Assembly (NCBI GenBank): GCA_036172665.1
Contig: JAYKNF010000015.1
Coordinates: forward strand, 3,286,001 to 3,350,000
DNA from: Prosopocoilus inquinatus
Lineage: Eukaryota > Arthropoda > Insecta > Coleoptera > Lucanidae
Direction of reading: 5' to 3'
Length of the DNA: 64,000 nucleotides
The notes under the pieces are model-generated. The model worked only from the letters and a program-made list of their open reading frames with translations. It did no database searches and was not told where the DNA came from. How positions within the stretch are numbered: the stretch's first letter is position 1; every line of letters begins with the position of its first letter. Positions 41,930-53,417 of the stretch are shown piece after piece. Both the position numbers and the translations under genes were made by a program.

Positions 41930-43640
41930 CTGTCAATAAAAATAATTTAATAATTATAATAAAGTAGTTTTAATTAATTTGCACCGTTGCACTGTCATAA
42001 ATATGCATTATTTGACGTCTGCGACGTTTAAGTGTCAGAAAACTTCGAAATATCGACTTTAAATTTATTTTATGTGTTAAATATTTTGCCTCATGTTAAG
42101 ACAGAACCTTCTGTTCTTTAGCCTTGTTCATTTTTTATATCAAATGTAATATTTTTAAAATATTTATTAACGTTTGCTATAAAATTTGACAGCTTAACTA
42201 AAAATTTCCCGTCCCATTAAAGTGTGTAAAATTTTCATATTAACACCCGATATACCATAGGGTCGATAATGATTACTTTTACACACATCTGCCAATACTA
42301 ATTAATGCCGTGTGCGTTCAAAATTTCATCATTCGCTTGTTAATTTCATGTTTCATTTGACAATATTACTTTACAATTACAATATTTTTTGGCTTTTACA
42401 GTCTTATGCAATAATTCATTTCAAACCCCAGGTTAAATGAAAGTGGCTTATTTTCTTATTTTGTTGTCATTTGGTCTCACCTTAGAAATTTGGCAAACGA
42501 ATTTTTCAACACAGTATTTATAATAATAAAATACACAATATTCTTATTTATTATTAGTTTATTTTTTCTTTGTAGTTTGCTCGTTCGTTTTGCGTCACAT
42601 GTTATATTTATATTTTTCATATTTTGTTTGAAGATATTACTAATTAACACAAGAACGATTTATTTCTTTTATTTCTAGCAACGCCTCCAGTTTTTCTTAA
42701 ATATTCCAACGCTATAATCTTAGTAAAAGAATACCTTGAATTTCAGAAACCAGGTACTTAGTACTTCAAATATTTTTATATTAATTAATAATTAAATAAT
42801 TTTGTTTCTTTAAATAATTCTTTAATGTATGTATGTACTTTTGAATTACTGGGGAAAATCATTACATAATTCAAAATGAATGAAAATACCATCAATCATC
42901 ATTTTTCGCTCGGCAATTTTCGTGGCGCTTTCGGGTCTGATAGTAGCTAGGTTCTAGTCGGCATATTCTCAATCTCAATTTTAAAACATATCCTCGTAGA
43001 AGGGGAGGAAGATATTTTTGAGTCCTCCGGTTTTAGTTCTGGGTTGCACTAGGCTCAAAATTAATTTCCAAGTACAACCAACTAAGTGTATGCCATCTCG
43101 CGGTAAATTTTAATACATAAATCTGGTGAAAAATTTCTACAGGGCTGACAGGTCTGCTTTAGTTGTTGTCTGTGGCAGTATTTAACCTCAAAGCAGCTTA
43201 TTGCGTACTAACCTCTGTTTATCTCTGCCCATGTGTTTTGTGTTTACCACAAGAGCCTCACAAGAACCGGCTGCGAAATTTGATAAAAATGACAGTCCGC
43301 GATACGGTTCTGCCATCTAGCGAATTTTTACAAACTAGCTCAAAATTTTAAACTGAAAATGGCGGCGAGTGAGCGTACCAGTGTTCTCTACATCGTGCAT
43401 CCACCCCATACCAGATCATTGTTCTTGAATATAACCATAACATAACATAAATATTAATTTTAAGCGTCTTTCATGTTATGTAGGTATAGGCATATGCATC
43501 TTTTCGTTATAAAATAACGTTAGATACTTACATTGCTTACATTTAATATAATTTACGGTGGATTAATTTATTATTATCAACACAGATTTATTTAACGACG
43601 CTCCAAGAGGCAATTTTTGACGTTACATTGACGTTGTTCC
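41930..43640. other. no gene recognised
   Basis: AT-rich DNA. A stretch near 43275-43440 has ATGGCGGCGAGTGAGCG and other promoter-like, GC-richer sequence, but the frame closes after about 28 codons and I cannot support a gene. Confidence 0.3.
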
Positions 43641-43648
43641 TGATCGAC

Positions 43649-43677
43649 TCGACCGGGAAACAGTGTTTCCCGGTCGA
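43649..43677. repeat. perfect 13-bp hairpin
   Basis: TCGACCGGGAAAC, loop AGT, GTTTCCCGGTCGA. The T run typical of a bacterial terminator does not apply here. No other match in the window. Confidence 0.7.
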
Positions 43678-45300
43678 CTATTTCGTGCGTAAAACGTTAA
43701 CTAGAGGGCGATGAGTTCAAAAAATTGCTTTTTAGTGCCTAAAGTTATTTATTGCGCGATACACAATTAAAAAGGGGCACAGGCGTCGTAAGTGGCATCA
43801 TAAACAAAGATTTCATATTCGTAGACTTGAGAAGGTCGTAACACGCAAATCGCATCACAAATTTTGACCGACATGAAAATAACAAATAAAGTTCTATCCT
43901 TACGCACAAAGCAAGGTACGGGCTGCACTAATTATGTGTGTCGCATGCAGTCAAAGAGTAGTTAAATTAATTAATTAATTTTATTTTACTGTCAGAATGC
44001 AAATGTTTTTATTATCTAACATTTTTTTATCATTCAGGTCACAGTACATTTACAAAAATTATTAACGCTACTGAAATTGTCGTAATACGAGCTGGGTATG
44101 CCAGTAAAACGGTTCAGAAATTCGGAATATTTATGACATTAAATTGTGTTTATTTACGGCCTCTTTTATGGCGCCGGCGAAGTTTCGCTTCCAGTGTGCG
44201 TTGGAATCTTCACGGCGCCGCGCCGCTCCTCCGTTCGCCGCGCTATGGTGTGCTATGACCTTAACGGAAACATTTATGTCCGGAATAATTACTACAAATT
44301 ATTTAGTCATAATTTTGCTGTGATAAATTGATGATAATCACGAAGTGCCTTATTTATAAAAGATAGCAGTGACTACTAAGATGCCATTAACGCTTAATTA
44401 TGCAGTTAACTAGTAGTCCTTAATACCTTTTATAAATAACAACAAAATAAAATGAATTTCTTTTTTGTAATACAAATGACACCAATAACAACTGAAAGCA
44501 GCATTATGTAATCATTAATCATATAGTATTTTACACTCAACTCGTGCTTTCAAGGTAGAACATCTTTGAAGATTGTTTTGATTTCATGCACGCTTCAGCT
44601 TTTACTCGAAAAAGTAAGAAACCCAGAATTTAAATAAACAGTTCTCTTTGAACTTTCCTCTTATAAAGAAAGAATAATAAGAAAAAAATAAGACGCTCCT
44701 TATAATCACACCAAAATGAATCAAAATTAAAAAGACGTCAAATTTAAGCTAGCCCATTCGATTCCATTAAATTAAAAACCGATGCCAAGGATTTCACCCT
44801 TTTGTCATGTCCAATCGAGTCTCTCATCGGAGGGCGAACTCGAATTAATTTTTTAACGCGATCGACGTTTAACGCAATTCAATCAGAAAATAACTGTGAT
44901 TTTTTTGTTTATCGATTTTAGATGACGAATTAGTTCTTAAATTTTGAGGGTTCGTAGCAAATCTCGACGTCACAAGCTATAACGGTTCTTCCTTCGAATA
45001 TCGGAAAAAGCTGATTAAAAGCTTTTCCTTGATTTAAAATGTACAATAATAATGAAATAAATATAAGCATTGCCTCATTTATGACTTAAAGAGAGACTTG
45101 CTTATTAACTTTAAAAAAATTTCAGTACCATTTAGGATTATCGCATTACAGGGTGATTATCAAAGGAATTATTGAAGCTTCTTGTCTAAAAGCATATCAG
45201 TAATTAATACCCTTTAGTTGTAAAATATTAGGAAACCCCAGAAACATTAATACATTTAATCTAAAGTAACCTGGCATTCATGTTACTATTACAGTATGTT
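43678..45300. other. no gene; one small palindromic element
   Basis: Positions 44349-44440 form an imperfect palindrome with arms TTATTTATAAAAG(A/G) and CTTTTATAAATAA plus inner ACTACTA/TAGTAGT, probably a tiny MITE. A GC-rich patch (44160-44260) has no coding support. Confidence 0.4.
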
Positions 45301-46340
45301 ACACTCGTCTTGGTTCCCAAATTTGCAGTCCCTCCAAGATGGAGTATACAGATCCTAGCTAGCACACTCGGTGGGGAGGGTCAGTCAAAATATAGCGCCA
45401 CCCTGTGTATATCCTGTTGATTCCGTCGGCTGAACTAATCCACAGAGAGAAAGGGGAGGGAGAAACAAAAGACCACGACGCACGATAAGTGTTCAGTAAG
45501 ACAAACGAAAGACAGTTCGCAACGTGAATAAACCCGTTTATTAGTATTACACAATCTGTATAGTATGGGAGTTGGCGTCACCCGGGGTTTAAGATATTTA
45601 AAAGGGTTTGCGTAGATCAACATTTACTGTGTAACAAAAATTTACCTTGGCCGATTGGAATGCGCAACTCGCCCACGACGTTGACGTAAGGAAAAAAACT
45701 ACAGAACTGTCGACTGGCCAGTGACAAGTTATGTAGGGCGTGTCCCGATTAAACAAGTTAAATCTTGCAAACCCGGGCCCCTAGGACGCGTTTTCTCGGC
45801 TTCGGTTAACAGTAATACTAAGCTGAATGATGTAAAAAAAATTAATAATATGGAATAATCCAACCCCAATTGGTATAAATGTATAACGATTGACACAGGG
45901 CAAAATTAAAATGGCACGAAACAAAGCAATAACGAAGAGACAACAAAAAAGACTTATCGTCTCCGGCTGTCCTTAGTGGGGGGTCACTAGGATGGATGAC
46001 GACGGCTTCGACGTCCCACTAGTTGCACGCTGGAGTCCTTGATTTTCAGCGTTCGAGATCGGCGATTTTGCCGCAAGTCCACACACGAAGACCCAGAACG
46101 ATGATTACTTCGGGGATTGAATTTCGAAGGGAGGACAGACCCTCAAAAGTCCAAATTCACCACTCGACACCCGGGGAAACAAAACTCGTACAAAATATCG
46201 CCCCTTTAAGAAATAAAGGAGAAAAATTAAAATCTAAACTCACAAAACAACATGGCGTGGCCTACCTTACAACAGCAAGCAGCGGTTTTCAATAACGAAT
46301 TCGGATGCCTATTTATCTACCTCCATCGGTACATCACAAT
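45300..46340. other. unassigned GC-richer region, possibly a retroelement LTR or leader
   Basis: Base composition resembles the 32.3-33.4 kb island. Stretches such as GGCGTCACCCGGGGTTTAAG and CAAACCCGGGCCCCTAGG recall LTR/primer-site regions, but I find no LTR pair or coding domain. Confidence 0.3.
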
Positions 46341-46429
46341 AGTCGCCAACTATGCAACATATTGCGATAATAACTCGCCAACCCAGAAATAAGATACTGG
46401 AAACTTCATAAAAATATTACCATTGTTCA

Positions 46430-46735
46430 CATCCCAGTAACTAGAGATGTTCCCTTGTATTCTACACACCGCTGCCACTGTTTATATATGAGACAACAAC
46501 ACACCATCACCGAGGTTCCACAAAAGATACCATCAACGAGGCTACAGTCAACATCCCAGTAACCAGAGATGTTCCAATGTATTCTCAACACCACTGCAAC
46601 AGAGTTTGTCTCTGAGACAACAGCATCACATCATCAACAGTGTTTGTACGTGAGACAACAACAGTATACCATTAAGTTTCCATAAGGATATCCTCAGCGC
46701 TGCATTCAACGTTCCAGTAACCGGAGACGCTACTA
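46430..46735. repeat. imperfect tandem repeats, three units of ~120-155 bp
   Basis: Units begin CCCAGTAACTAGAGATGTTCC (about 46433, one residue variant), CCCAGTAACCAGAGATGTTC (about 46555) and TTCCAGTAACCGGAGACGC (about 46711). Between them ACTGTTT(A/G)TATATGAGACAACA-like segments recur. Confidence 0.5.
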
Positions 46736-47344
46736 CAAAAGGAAGTGTTAAAATTTTATGTTAAAGAAGTGCGTGTAGACTATGAATATTTGTTGGAGGA
46801 ACATTTTGGCTTGACTATCTAAATTATGTCAAACTGACAGTAAAATGTAAGGTTGAGTAAGCGTCAAAATTACATTTTCAAAATTATTAGTTTATGAGAA
46901 GTTGTGGATTTAAGAGGACAATGTAAATAATTTAATTGAAATAGTTGGAATAAGTGACATTTAAAATTAAGTTTAGAATTGTGAAATTTAGGAAAAATGT
47001 GAAATTATGAACGGTTAAAAATTTAGAAAATAGAGGGCAAAATTTTTTAAAACATCGGTAACTATTACAACCCTTTTGATTACAAAATGAGGTTGAAATT
47101 TTACATTGATATCGAATGGCTACTTGCAAAAGAGCACGGGGTGTGATCTTCAATGTACACATCCGGTTTATAAATTTAGTTTTTACTCCAGTCGCAAGAG
47201 GCGCTAAGATCATTTCCTGTAGTTCGTTACCAAGTGACGCTTGTTTTGAAAATGTCAGAATCGGTGAAAATGCCTTTGCTGTGCCCAAAATCCAGGTGGA
47301 GCCATTTTTGCGAACTAAACTTCGTTCCGTTTTTATTTTATTAA

Positions 47345-47481
47345 TGCCTGTTTGCACCACTTTCACTTAAAATTTTAAGTCCTACTTAAGTGGTTAAGTG
47401 ACACTTTCTGTCATTGAAAAAGTATCACTTAACCATTTAAGTGGGACTTAAAATTTTAAGTGAAAGTGGCGCAAACGGGCG
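47345..47481. repeat. PIF/Harbinger-type MITE (137 bp)
   Basis: Palindromic arms TGCCTGTTTGCACCACTTTC and the inverse GTGGCGCAAACGGGCG, flanked by TAA (47342-47344 and 47482-47484). Closely related to the copy at 30127. Confidence 0.82.
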
Positions 47482-48509
47482 TAAGTGTCACATCTTCCGA
47501 GATCCTTTATCTTTGATGTTACCCTTAAAAAGTTTTATTTGCGTAATTTCTGTAAAACTTCGGTTTCTCACATTTATGGTTAGTGGAGTTCGTCCCAAAT
47601 GTTAGTTATCGTTTGGTTTTGCTGTTACGTTTCACATTGCCTATCAAAAGAAAGTCAACGCATACATTTCCAAGAAAACAAGAAGCAAGTTGTAAGTTTG
47701 TCATTTTCTCAATTCGAATGATTTATAAAATATGAAAATTTGTACAGCTTTTATGCAATTTTTGGCTGAACAAAGGCCTCGAAGTATTGTGGAAAGCTTA
47801 TAGAATTTACGACATACTTACATTCTGATAATTATGATACGAAAACTGGAAGATCTACAATTACATTAATTCGTTAAACGTTAAAGCTAACAACCAGAAA
47901 TAACGTTTTAAGCAAATGGACGATTATTTTTTCCAAAAATGCAATTTTTAATACTTTTCTGGAATAATTGCAAATGTCAGTGTCAGTCATATCTGTAAGT
48001 GCCTCATGTAATTATTTTTTAATACATTTTTTTTTAGAAATAACGATTTTCTATTTATTGCGCTTTTGTGAAAATATACGTACTTTAAACACTTTTACAA
48101 TGTAAAAGTTTAAAAATAAAATAAAATTAAATCAGAAAAAATATTAAGTAGTGATCAAGTAGTCATTTATTCTGTTAATTTTGACTCCAGTCGCAAGGCG
48201 GTGCTCCAACGCTTTACATCACAAATGAATATCAGGGTTTTGAGATTTTCAATTGTTTTTAATTTGTTGTAATAAAACAAGTGTTTTTTTTATCTTACAA
48301 AACTTACTATTTTTTTAATTATTTGATTAATAAATTCAAGGAAAACATCTACAATAGTTATTTTTTTTTAATTTCACTAGGTAACATTAGGAAAGTAAAT
48401 TTCTTTTCTTTATTTTGATCTGTAGGATTCGTCTTTGAAGTAGTGACCTATATTTTTGTCACACCCTCTATACATATAAAATAAATTATTTTGATTATGA
48501 TTACGGACT

Positions 48510-48510
<1 letters not shown>
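47482..48510. other. no gene recognised
   Basis: AT-rich, no coding similarity and no clear repeat. Confidence 0.3.

Positions 48511-48542
<32 letters not shown>
48511..48542. repeat. (TAA)n microsatellite
   Basis: About ten uninterrupted AAT/TAA units. Confidence 0.95.
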
Positions 48543-48854
48543 GTTTATTGTCACGGATCATTATAATGATATGGACATGGTCAAAATCAGGTACATGTGA
48601 CACAATACAATTAAAAACAATATGAGACTGTATTAGTAATAATTCAAAAATTAAATTGTATCTAATTCAAACAATAATTGCTTTATGATGTACTACGAGC
48701 TACAAATGCTAAAGTGGTGACTAAAGCAGAGGCAGGAAAATATTTATACCGAGTGTCCCGCGGCGTAATTCAATTCAAAGTGAATAAAAAAACTCTAATA
48801 AAGTTTTGTTCTGAAGTAAAAAACAGTGTTTAATGTTCAATTTTGTTTTTTTTA

Positions 48855-49210
48855 TTTTAAAGTTCACCTAATCATTTCTTCGTTCTCCTAATAATCAATT
48901 CAAATTAAAAAAAAATAAGAATAACGAATAAGGCAAACCGTTTTTCAAGAATGCGACGTGTTTTATAATTTTCGTTATGTGAAAAGACATTAACACTGCT
49001 GATAGATATCTAAATTTTTTGAATTATCACAAAAAATACGTCGTATTCTTGAAAAACGGTTTACTTTATCAACTTCTTGTATTTGAATTGAAATTTTTTG
49101 AATTATCACAAAAAATACGTCGTATTCTTGAAAAACGGTTTACTTTATCAATTTCTTGTATTTGAATTGAGTATTAGGTGAAAAAAGAAACGATTAGGTG
49201 AACTTTAAAA
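48855..49210. repeat. fold-back element, ~100-bp arms, with an inner direct duplication
   Basis: The arms TTTTAAAGTTCACCTAATC and the inverse GATTAGGTGAACTTTAAAA close a 356-bp palindromic element. The right arm contains a 70-80-bp direct duplication (units from about 49012 and 49089, each with AATACGTCGTATTCTTGAAA). Confidence 0.7.
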
Positions 49211-49227
49211 TTATAAATAGTTTAAAC

Positions 49228-49640
49228 GGCGACATCGATCGCTTTTTGAAACATTGCATCAGGAGTGACAAATTGAAGTCAATTTGCTATATAATAAGAC
49301 ATCCTATACAAAGCGGTCATGTCAAAGCACAAAGTTTTTAAAAAAATTGTTGTAAATCGTTGTTGATTGCACTGAATCATTCGACCAACTGCTCTTCAGG
49401 TGTTTCAATCCTATTTGGATCTTCATCAGCAGAATAGCTCGAGAATTCCACTGCAAACCAAAACGTTTCGACCAATGATAATCGCAATTACGATGTAATA
49501 ATAATGAATAATTTACATACTAACATTGCATTAGGATTGACAATTGAAGCCAGCCTTGTTGTAAAAGCATAATGAAAGTTTTGTTGTAAATCGCTTTAGA
49601 TGAAACCCCAAATAGGGTTGAAGCAGCAGTTTGAACTGAT
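49228..49640 (-). repeat. old hammerhead-repeat copies
   Basis: Strongly diverged minus-oriented repeat sequence in two partial units. The minus strand at about 49390-49440 still reads CTGATGA, then ATCC/GGAT helix II with loop AAATA, and GAAA: the canonical core, although the sequence around the cleavage site has decayed. The second unit retains ACCCCAAATAGGGT followed by TGAAGC. Confidence 0.65.
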
Positions 49641-49659
49641 TATCACGTGGGTGAAGTGG

Positions 49660-51129
49660 TGACATTACGTCCCGAGACACAGTTTCTCAGGCCCCCGCGA
49701 GGCTAAAAGCCGCCCACGTACCACTCCATATTTTGGCGCCCTCTGACAGATGAGTTGTGGCATGCAAAAACAGTCAATTATAAAAAAATTTTTAAAAATG
49801 AAAAAACAAAAACAAAATTAAAAATCCTTAAAGCATTAGGGATTTTTTTTAAGTTTTTCAACTTTTGATAAACATTCTCCTTCGCTTTTTTTTAAACATT
49901 TTCCTTCACTTTTCTTCAAGTTTCTAGCTGCCGCGAGCCCCCGAATGAGTTGGGGCATGCAAATTCAATTATCAAAATTATGAAAAAAACTAAAAGAAAC
50001 AAAAAAAAACATTTAACATATCTGCGGGGGCCACAGGGTGTGCAACAAGAGTATAGAGAGCTTCGGGCCCAAAACCTGTCGGAGTGGCCTCTGCCGCTGT
50101 TCAGACCCCTCCCCCCTGCGAAGCGCGCTTGTTATTAAATATTAGAAAACAAGAAACAAAATCACCAAAGCAAAAACGAATTTAAATTTGTGAAAACTTA
50201 AAAGTAAAAAAAAGGTAAAATTTAATTTGTTTTTTTTTCTAACCAAAGCTTAACAGCTTACATTATTTATGTTTTTACCTTATAAAATTATATTTATGAA
50301 ATATTTAGCACATGAAAATCACAAAAATTGAACTTTTCTACTTTTAAATTTTAATTGTCGCAATTAACAGTTCTATTTTAGTCGACGTTTTGCTGTGATG
50401 CTGACGGCTTTATCAAGAGAGTTCGTCTTTTGGATAGTTTTTTCGAATTATTTTTACCAAACAAGAAACTGTTTCCGATTATTTTTTTTGTCGAAAAAAT
50501 TGACAAAACATGTAGAGTAGTCAAGTGGCTAATTGCCGCCTTTTGAACACGACGCCCGCGTACATTGCACGCTTTGCACACACGGGGGGCCCTGTCAATT
50601 CTCAATTGAATACCAACATGTGCTGAAGTCAAAACAATACACGAATCGCTTTCTTGAAACAAGCTAATATGCAGCCACCTTCATTTGTTTGCTGCAGTTT
50701 TGCTTTGCATATTCGTACTTTGCATCTTCCCCTGCGTGCGCTCGCTACATTTAAATTTCAATTTGAAAGAGTCATAGAGGTGGGAAAGAAGTCTTTTCCA
50801 TCTCTTTGGGGCTTTATTCTCGAATCGAGAGAATAGATTCTCAAAAAGAACGTAATACGTTCTCTTGCGAGTTTGTTCTCTCCATTGATGATTCGAGAAT
50901 TAGGCTCCTCACCCTCACCCCTGGAAGGGAAGGGGGTGAATAAATACAACCACTCGTGCTGTATCGGCTTCCCATCGGCGTTTTTGGGATTGCATCGCTT
51001 TGTTTACCTATACGGCGGCTTTGTGTATGTTTGCGCCATCTGTCGTGACAATTTTACTAAAAATGGAAATTCCCCAGCCTTAAAGTTTAAAAAAAACGCG
51101 TTTGGTTTAATCGCTGCAACGGATGAATT
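49660..51129. other. no gene; short repeats, one hammerhead-like relic
   Basis: TGAGTTG(T/G)GGCATGCAAA occurs at about 49751 and 49946 in similar contexts. On the minus strand, about 50383-50420 reads TTGATAAAGC...GCAAAACGTCGAC, a very degraded PLE-type hammerhead. Positions 50640-51130 are less AT-rich and could be a host promoter region, without supporting exon. Confidence 0.3.
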
Positions 51130-51383
51130 AATCCCGAGTAAAAAAACGAGCCCTCTTTTTTACTTATTTCTGAAATAAACAAGTAGCACACATAACCACA
51201 CCACTTCTTATCTTTGACAGCAAATGACACCTCGACGCCATATTTAATCGAATCGCTTGCATCGTAAAATTTTTACGATTAAAAATTTAACAATCGATGT
51301 TGAATCGATTCATATAAGTTGAACGCTAAACTATATGTAATCATAAATCAATTGTGAATCGATTGTATCCGTTGAATGCCCCC
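51130..51383 (-). repeat. fragment of the GGGGCATTCAA-ended element
   Basis: Inverse of 5401-5620: ends GTTGAATGCCCCC and includes TTAGCGTTCAAC and TTGCTGTCAAAG on the minus strand. Truncated internally at the left. Confidence 0.7.
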
Positions 51384-51454
51384 AATGTTCTATAGGGGAC
51401 TTACATTTAATACCAACATAAGGCAACTGGTAGTGGTTTTTTAATTTTTGAACA

Positions 51455-51705
51455 ACGTATAGATCTGTCAATTATAAAAAAAAAATAGTTTTAATTTAGT
51501 TCTAGTTACTTTTCCCTTTATTCCGGACAACTAGTATTTTAGTTTAAAATCATGTTACGTTTTCGTTTCTCTTGACGGCTTGTCTCTCTTGACAACTTGT
51601 TTATTTACTTTTTTCACTCCTGACGAAGCTATAAATCTATAGCGAAACGTTGAGTGTGTTCCCTTCATATTTTTGTCCGGTTCGAGATTAAAAAACTTTG
51701 TATCT
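51455..51705 (+). repeat. solo PLE terminal repeat
   Basis: From TATAGATCTGTCAATTAT through a short A run, GTTACTTTTCCC, CTTGTTTATTTAC and the hammerhead to TGTCCGGTTCGAGATTAAAA, the same order as the terminal repeats of the 22.7-kb PLE, with several substitutions. Confidence 0.85.
51615..51656 (+). ncRNA. PLE hammerhead ribozyme in the solo repeat
   Basis: Core, helix I, helix II and GTT site identical to the copies at 23.2 and 26.0 kb although the surrounding repeat has diverged, consistent with selection on the fold. Confidence 0.72.
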
Positions 51706-51709
51706 ACTG

Positions 51710-53417
51710 TGGCTTGCAAAAAAATTGCGTACACTTGCTTTTCGTTGTATTAAGTTGGCCTTGAGATTTAATTTGTTAGTGTCAAACAATTAGAATTCAG
51801 ACTGACAGAAAACGAGTAAGTTAGAAGACGACGAGTGTTTCTCGGTAGTAGCGAATGATTATAGCTTAAATAAAAATACTATGATGCACAAATAATATGT
51901 GGGAAGAAGAAATATTTGCAAATAGAAGAGATGGTTGGAGATAGATGTCCAAAAATATCGATTCACGACTCGGATAATGTACTTCTGAATTAAGAGAAAT
52001 CCAATATAAACTGCAAGGGATTCCATGTTTTAACAAATTTTCCAATACTCTTGTCACCAACACGTCGAAAATTACAAATTCAACTTTGAAGAGTCTTGTC
52101 AAGTATCTTTAATTGTTTGTGCAGTGGGCTCTTGGTGAAACATTATGAATAAATTGTAGTAAAAGAAAACACTTGTATTTAACTGTTTGACGAATTTATT
52201 TCAGTAACTCTGACATATGTTTCGGTAATACACTTTTACCATTCTCAAAGAGTATAAGCGTTGATTGAGATATTTACTGGAAGATGCCCAACCTTGTATA
52301 AGTGCGTGCACCACACCCCCTTACGTCCTACCCATACTATACTTATCTATGGTCCTACCGCCCTTGTCCGAAACTTATAACGCTGTACAGTAACGACCCC
52401 AGGCGTCAAGTAAATAAATTTCAAGCGTTGGGTTACAGCTCTATAGGTTTTACTCCAAAATAAGTTTGAGAAATATGGTTCGTCCATGTTTAAACGTCGG
52501 CGGTGGTCGGGGTACAAAAATCTGGCGTACGCGCACGTTTGTACGTGCGGTAGTTTAATAATTTTAAAAATCCTAACTGTAAATACCTACTTATTCTAAA
52601 ATTTTAGTAATCGTAACATTTTCATCGAGAGATATTTTTATATTAGTGAAAGTGAATGATAGGGCTTATCTAAGCATAAGCAAAATAATAAAATTTAATA
52701 TTTTTTTATAGAATTCATTTGCCGCAGACAAGCAGTTACAATAGCCTGGCAGGCAATTTTTTTATTAGTTCTTGTACGCACTAATTTTATTTTTAATTAA
52801 GCTGTTCACGTCAAACAAATAAAAGTAATGCTAGCTTACTATTAATTAGCTATTTAAATTATTTTTTTTTAAATTACGTTCCACGCGATAAACATCGAGA
52901 ATGAAATCAAACGAGAAACTTCAAATTTAATTCTGCACAGAATTTCTTTACCACCGACGCGATGACTAAACGCAAGTTGAAATATTCTTTCCTTGCGAAA
53001 TCATACCAGAATCTTTGAGAGAAATTCCTTCTCTCAACGTTGTAATTCACATTACAGTGAAATTATAAACTTATAACTCTTATAAGCAAACACTCGAAGT
53101 TGTTTAAATTAATAAATAAATAAATATATATTTATTGGCTCGTTAAAAAAATTACTTTAAAAATTGTATACAGATATTCGTTAAAAAACATTTTCTAGAA
53201 TATAAAAAAAATTTACTTACTTTTACTTTGATGATAGTATTCTAATTTTTCTATGAGGAATTTTCTTTTCTTTAAATTTTGTCTCCACTACCCATTTCAT
53301 TCCGCGAAATAATTTTATTTTTATTAATAATTCTACTATTGTGTCTTTATGTTCTGGACACCTGTCGAGCCAAGTGTTGTATTTAATTTGCACTCTAACA
53401 TGCTGATTTTAATTTTT
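51710..53417. other. no gene recognised
   Basis: AT-rich. The motif CGTTGATTGAGATATTTACT(G)GAAGATGCCCA at 52259-52290 recurs inverted at 58427-58460, marking a dispersed repeat. Confidence 0.3.

Noticed and set aside
42490..42678. 62-codon hydrophobic open frame
   Set aside because: Composition is explained by T-rich DNA; no domain, no promoter, no relative.
43350..43440. Short coding start ATGGCGGCGAGTGAGCG as a host exon
   Set aside because: The frame closes after about 28 codons, with no splice donor or similarity that I can support.
45435..45623. 62-codon minus-strand frame as a gene
   Set aside because: No similarity, and it lies in a region that looks like an unrecognised LTR or leader.
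50383..50420. Hammerhead on the minus strand
   Set aside because: Core TTGATAA and CAAA in place of GAAA; too degraded to support a ribozyme.
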